Assembly: GCA_031265645.1 (NCBI GenBank)
Contig: JAISCJ010000099.1
Coordinates: 1-7,131 of the forward strand
Direction of reading: 5' to 3'
Length of the DNA: 7,131 nucleotides
Source: Holosporales bacterium
GTDB taxonomy: Bacteria > Pseudomonadota > Alphaproteobacteria > BNTO01
Of the stretch, positions 5,615 through 7,131 are shown piece after piece. The notes beneath the pieces were generated by a model. The model saw only the letters and a list, made by a program, of their open reading frames with translations, did not search any database and was not told where the DNA came from. How positions within the stretch are numbered: the stretch's first letter is position 1; every line of letters starts with the position of its first letter. The translations under genes were made by a program, and so were the position numbers.

Positions 5615-6703
5615 ATGTTCTATACTTTTCTTGTCCCATTAAGTTCTTCATATCCGTTGTTCAATATTTTTAAGTACCTATCTGTCCGAAGCATAGGGGC
5701 TCTATTAACTGCGCTGATTATTGGCTTATTTTGCGGCATGCCGTTGATCCGCTTCCTAAAACGCCATGAAAAAAATGGACAACCGATCCGAACGGATGGA
5801 CCAGCGTCTCATTTTTCAAAATCTGGAACTACAACCATGGGAGGAATACTCATCCTTGGTGCCACGATAATTAGCACGCTTTTGTGGTGCGACCTTAAGA
5901 ACGAATTTATTTTGTTGTCGATATTTGTTCTTCTTGCGTTTGGCTGTATCGGAGGGTATGACGATTGGAAAAAGCTATCGACGGGAAAACCTAATGGGCT
6001 AAAGGCGCGCTGGAAACTGGCGTTGCAGTCAGGGGTTTCTCTTGTCATTGTGGGAATCATTTCTGAAATGACCCCCCCCGAACTACACTTTAGCGTGACA
6101 ATCCCCTTTTTTAAAAACCTAATTGTTTACCTTGGCTGGGGATATTTCATTTGGGGCATATGCGTTATTGCAGGGGCATCAAATGCTGTGAACCTAACGG
6201 ACGGGCTCGACGGTTTGGCGATCATGCCAGCAATATACGTTGCAGGAAGCTTTGCGCTCATTAGCTATCTCGTTGGAAACGCAAAGTTCGCAAACTACTT
6301 GTACATTCATTCGGTTCCGAAAGCTGGGGAATTAACTGTATTTTTAGCTGCGCTTGTTGGGGGCAGCCTCGCTTTTCTGTGGTTCAACGCTCCTCCAGCA
6401 AAAGTTTTTATGGGGGATACGGGATCGTTGGCTATTGGCGGAATCCTTGGCGCAGTGTCTATGATGGTCCACCACGAACTTGTATTAACCATTGTTGGTG
6501 GCCTATTTGTTATGGAAGCCGTTTCGGTAATATTGCAGGTGATGTTTTTCCGATTTGGAAATGGGAAACGCATATTTTTGATGGCTCCAATACACCACCA
6601 TTTTGAGCAAAAGGGATGGGCCGAGCCGACAATTACTGTGCGTTTTTGGATTGTGTCGTTTATCCTGGCTCTTCTCGGGTTGTCGACACTAAAATTGAGA
6701 TAA
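5615..6703 (+). CDS. mraY: Phospho-N-acetylmuramoyl-pentapeptide-transferase
   Basis: A complete 362-residue MraY, about the usual length for the family. This polytopic inner-membrane enzyme moves phospho-MurNAc-pentapeptide from UDP to undecaprenyl phosphate, giving lipid I, the first membrane step of peptidoglycan synthesis. Visible motifs in order are DGPASHFSKSGTTTMGG (61-77), the catalytic Asp pair in GYDDW (D116, D117), NAVNLTDGLDGLA (190-202), FMGDTGSLA with D268, and APIHHHFE with the His triplet at 327-329. About ten hydrophobic segments fit the known fold. The start aligns with family N-termini and cannot extend past the stop at 5600. MraY normally sits between murF and murD in the division and cell-wall cluster; here recF follows 15 bp later, so the two may share a transcript. 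A run of eight C (6072-6079) encodes part of Thr-Pro-Pro at 153-155. The presence of MraY suggests the cell still makes peptidoglycan precursors. Confidence 0.97.
   Translation: MFYTFLVPLSSSYPLFNIFKYLSVRSIGALLTALIIGLFCGMPLIRFLKRHEKNGQPIRTDGPASHFSKSGTTTMGGILILGATIISTLLWCDLKNEFILLSIFVLLAFGCIGGYDDWKKLSTGKPNGLKARWKLALQSGVSLVIVGIISEMTPPELHFSVTIPFFKNLIVYLGWGYFIWGICVIAGASNAVNLTDGLDGLAIMPAIYVAGSFALISYLVGNAKFANYLYIHSVPKAGELTVFLAALVGGSLAFLWFNAPPAKVFMGDTGSLAIGGILGAVSMMVHHELVLTIVGGLFVMEAVSVILQVMFFRFGNGKRIFLMAPIHHHFEQKGWAEPTITVRFWIVSFILALLGLSTLKLR
6072..6079 (+). repeat. C8 homopolymer within mraY
   Basis: Eight consecutive C fall in codons 153-155 (ACC CCC CCC), in a loop between membrane segments. The frame is intact here, and all downstream MraY motifs follow in the same frame. 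Such a tract is prone to replication or sequencing slippage. Confidence 0.6.
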
Positions 6704-6718
6704 AAGTTTTGTTGAAAT

Positions 6719-7131
6719 ATGCTATATTTAAGTGGGCTGGCATTAAATAATTTTCGAAGTTATCGACATATTGAAGTGTCATTTGACCCGAGCCCCACGG
6801 TTTTATATGGAAAAAATGGTGCGGGGAAAACCAACTTGTTGGAAGCGATTTCGTTGTTTTCAATTGGTACTGGAATGCGCGGCGCCAAGCTTAAGGATTT
6901 GTGCTTTTCTTCGCCAGCAGCGTCGACCACAGAATGGGGTGCTAACGCACTGCTTAGCGAAAAAGTTGTACCAGAAGGTCCTGCGGATATCGTTTTGACG
7001 ACGGGATACGACAACGTTCGCCGTGTTTGTAAAATACAAGGCGAGCCAGTACGAAGCGCGGCTAAGTTTCAAGAATATATGTGCATCGTTCATATAACGC
7101 CTGACCTAGATCATATATTTACAAACTCCGC
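6719..7131 (+). CDS. recF: DNA replication and repair protein RecF, N-terminal part (cut by window end)
   Basis: The first 137 codons of RecF, an SMC/Rad50-like ATPase that binds gapped DNA and, with RecO and RecR, helps load RecA at single-strand gaps in the cytoplasm. Visible features are LALNNFRSY (7-15), a Walker A motif GKNGAGKT (31-38) followed by NLLEAISLFSIGTGMR, and further on VRSAAKFQEY and a VHITPDLDHIFT segment. These match RecF, including alphaproteobacterial forms. The signature motif and Walker B lie beyond the right edge. The ATG at 6719 is the first possible ATG start, since an in-frame TGA lies at 6713-6715; no Shine-Dalgarno is visible. The gene starts 15 bp after mraY ends and is probably co-transcribed with it. 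RecF usually neighbours dnaN or gyrB, so this location is unusual. Confidence 0.93.
   Translation, partial: MLYLSGLALNNFRSYRHIEVSFDPSPTVLYGKNGAGKTNLLEAISLFSIGTGMRGAKLKDLCFSSPAASTTEWGANALLSEKVVPEGPADIVLTTGYDNVRRVCKIQGEPVRSAAKFQEYMCIVHITPDLDHIFTNS

Noticed and set aside
1..7131. RNA genes, CRISPR arrays or riboswitches
   Set aside because: No tRNA or rRNA signature, no regularly spaced repeats and no leader long enough for a known riboswitch was recognised.

Overview
This window looks like chromosomal DNA of an alphaproteobacterium of moderate GC, most likely a host-associated or endosymbiont-type lineage. That rests on alphaproteobacterial sequence character in MtaB, MraY, RecF and a porin, together with a scrambled order of housekeeping genes and little visible Shine-Dalgarno sequence. 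A Holosporales-like organism would fit, but this is inference and no marker gene in the window proves it.

Layout. (1) Positions 1-1494, + strand: the last 46 codons of cytidylate kinase (cmk) overlap the start of a complete mtaB-type methylthiotransferase gene (tRNA t6A37 to ms2t6A37). The mtaB gene carries a degenerate 24-bp tandem repeat in the linker between its first two domains. (2) Positions 1471-5494, - strand: two genes for exported proteins. A large porin-like outer-membrane protein comes first in transcription order. It has a charged, partly coiled-coil N-terminal extension of about 300 residues before the barrel. An exported trypsin-fold serine protease with a complete His/Asp/Ser triad follows. 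The protease gene ends inside the 3' end of mtaB. (3) Positions 5615-7131, + strand: complete mraY (lipid I synthesis), then the start of recF 15 bp later, cut by the window edge.

Interpretation. The protease/porin pair forms an envelope-directed block, opposite in strand to its neighbours, between two housekeeping blocks (cmk-mtaB and mraY-recF). The two exported proteins may be co-expressed or functionally related, but nothing in the sequence proves it. No RNA genes, insertion sequences, CRISPR arrays or prophage genes were seen. The parts most worth following up are the extended cysteine-containing porin, the divergent protease beside it, the minisatellite in mtaB and the homopolymer tracts in the porin extension. 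I found no clear evidence of a wholly new multi-gene system.
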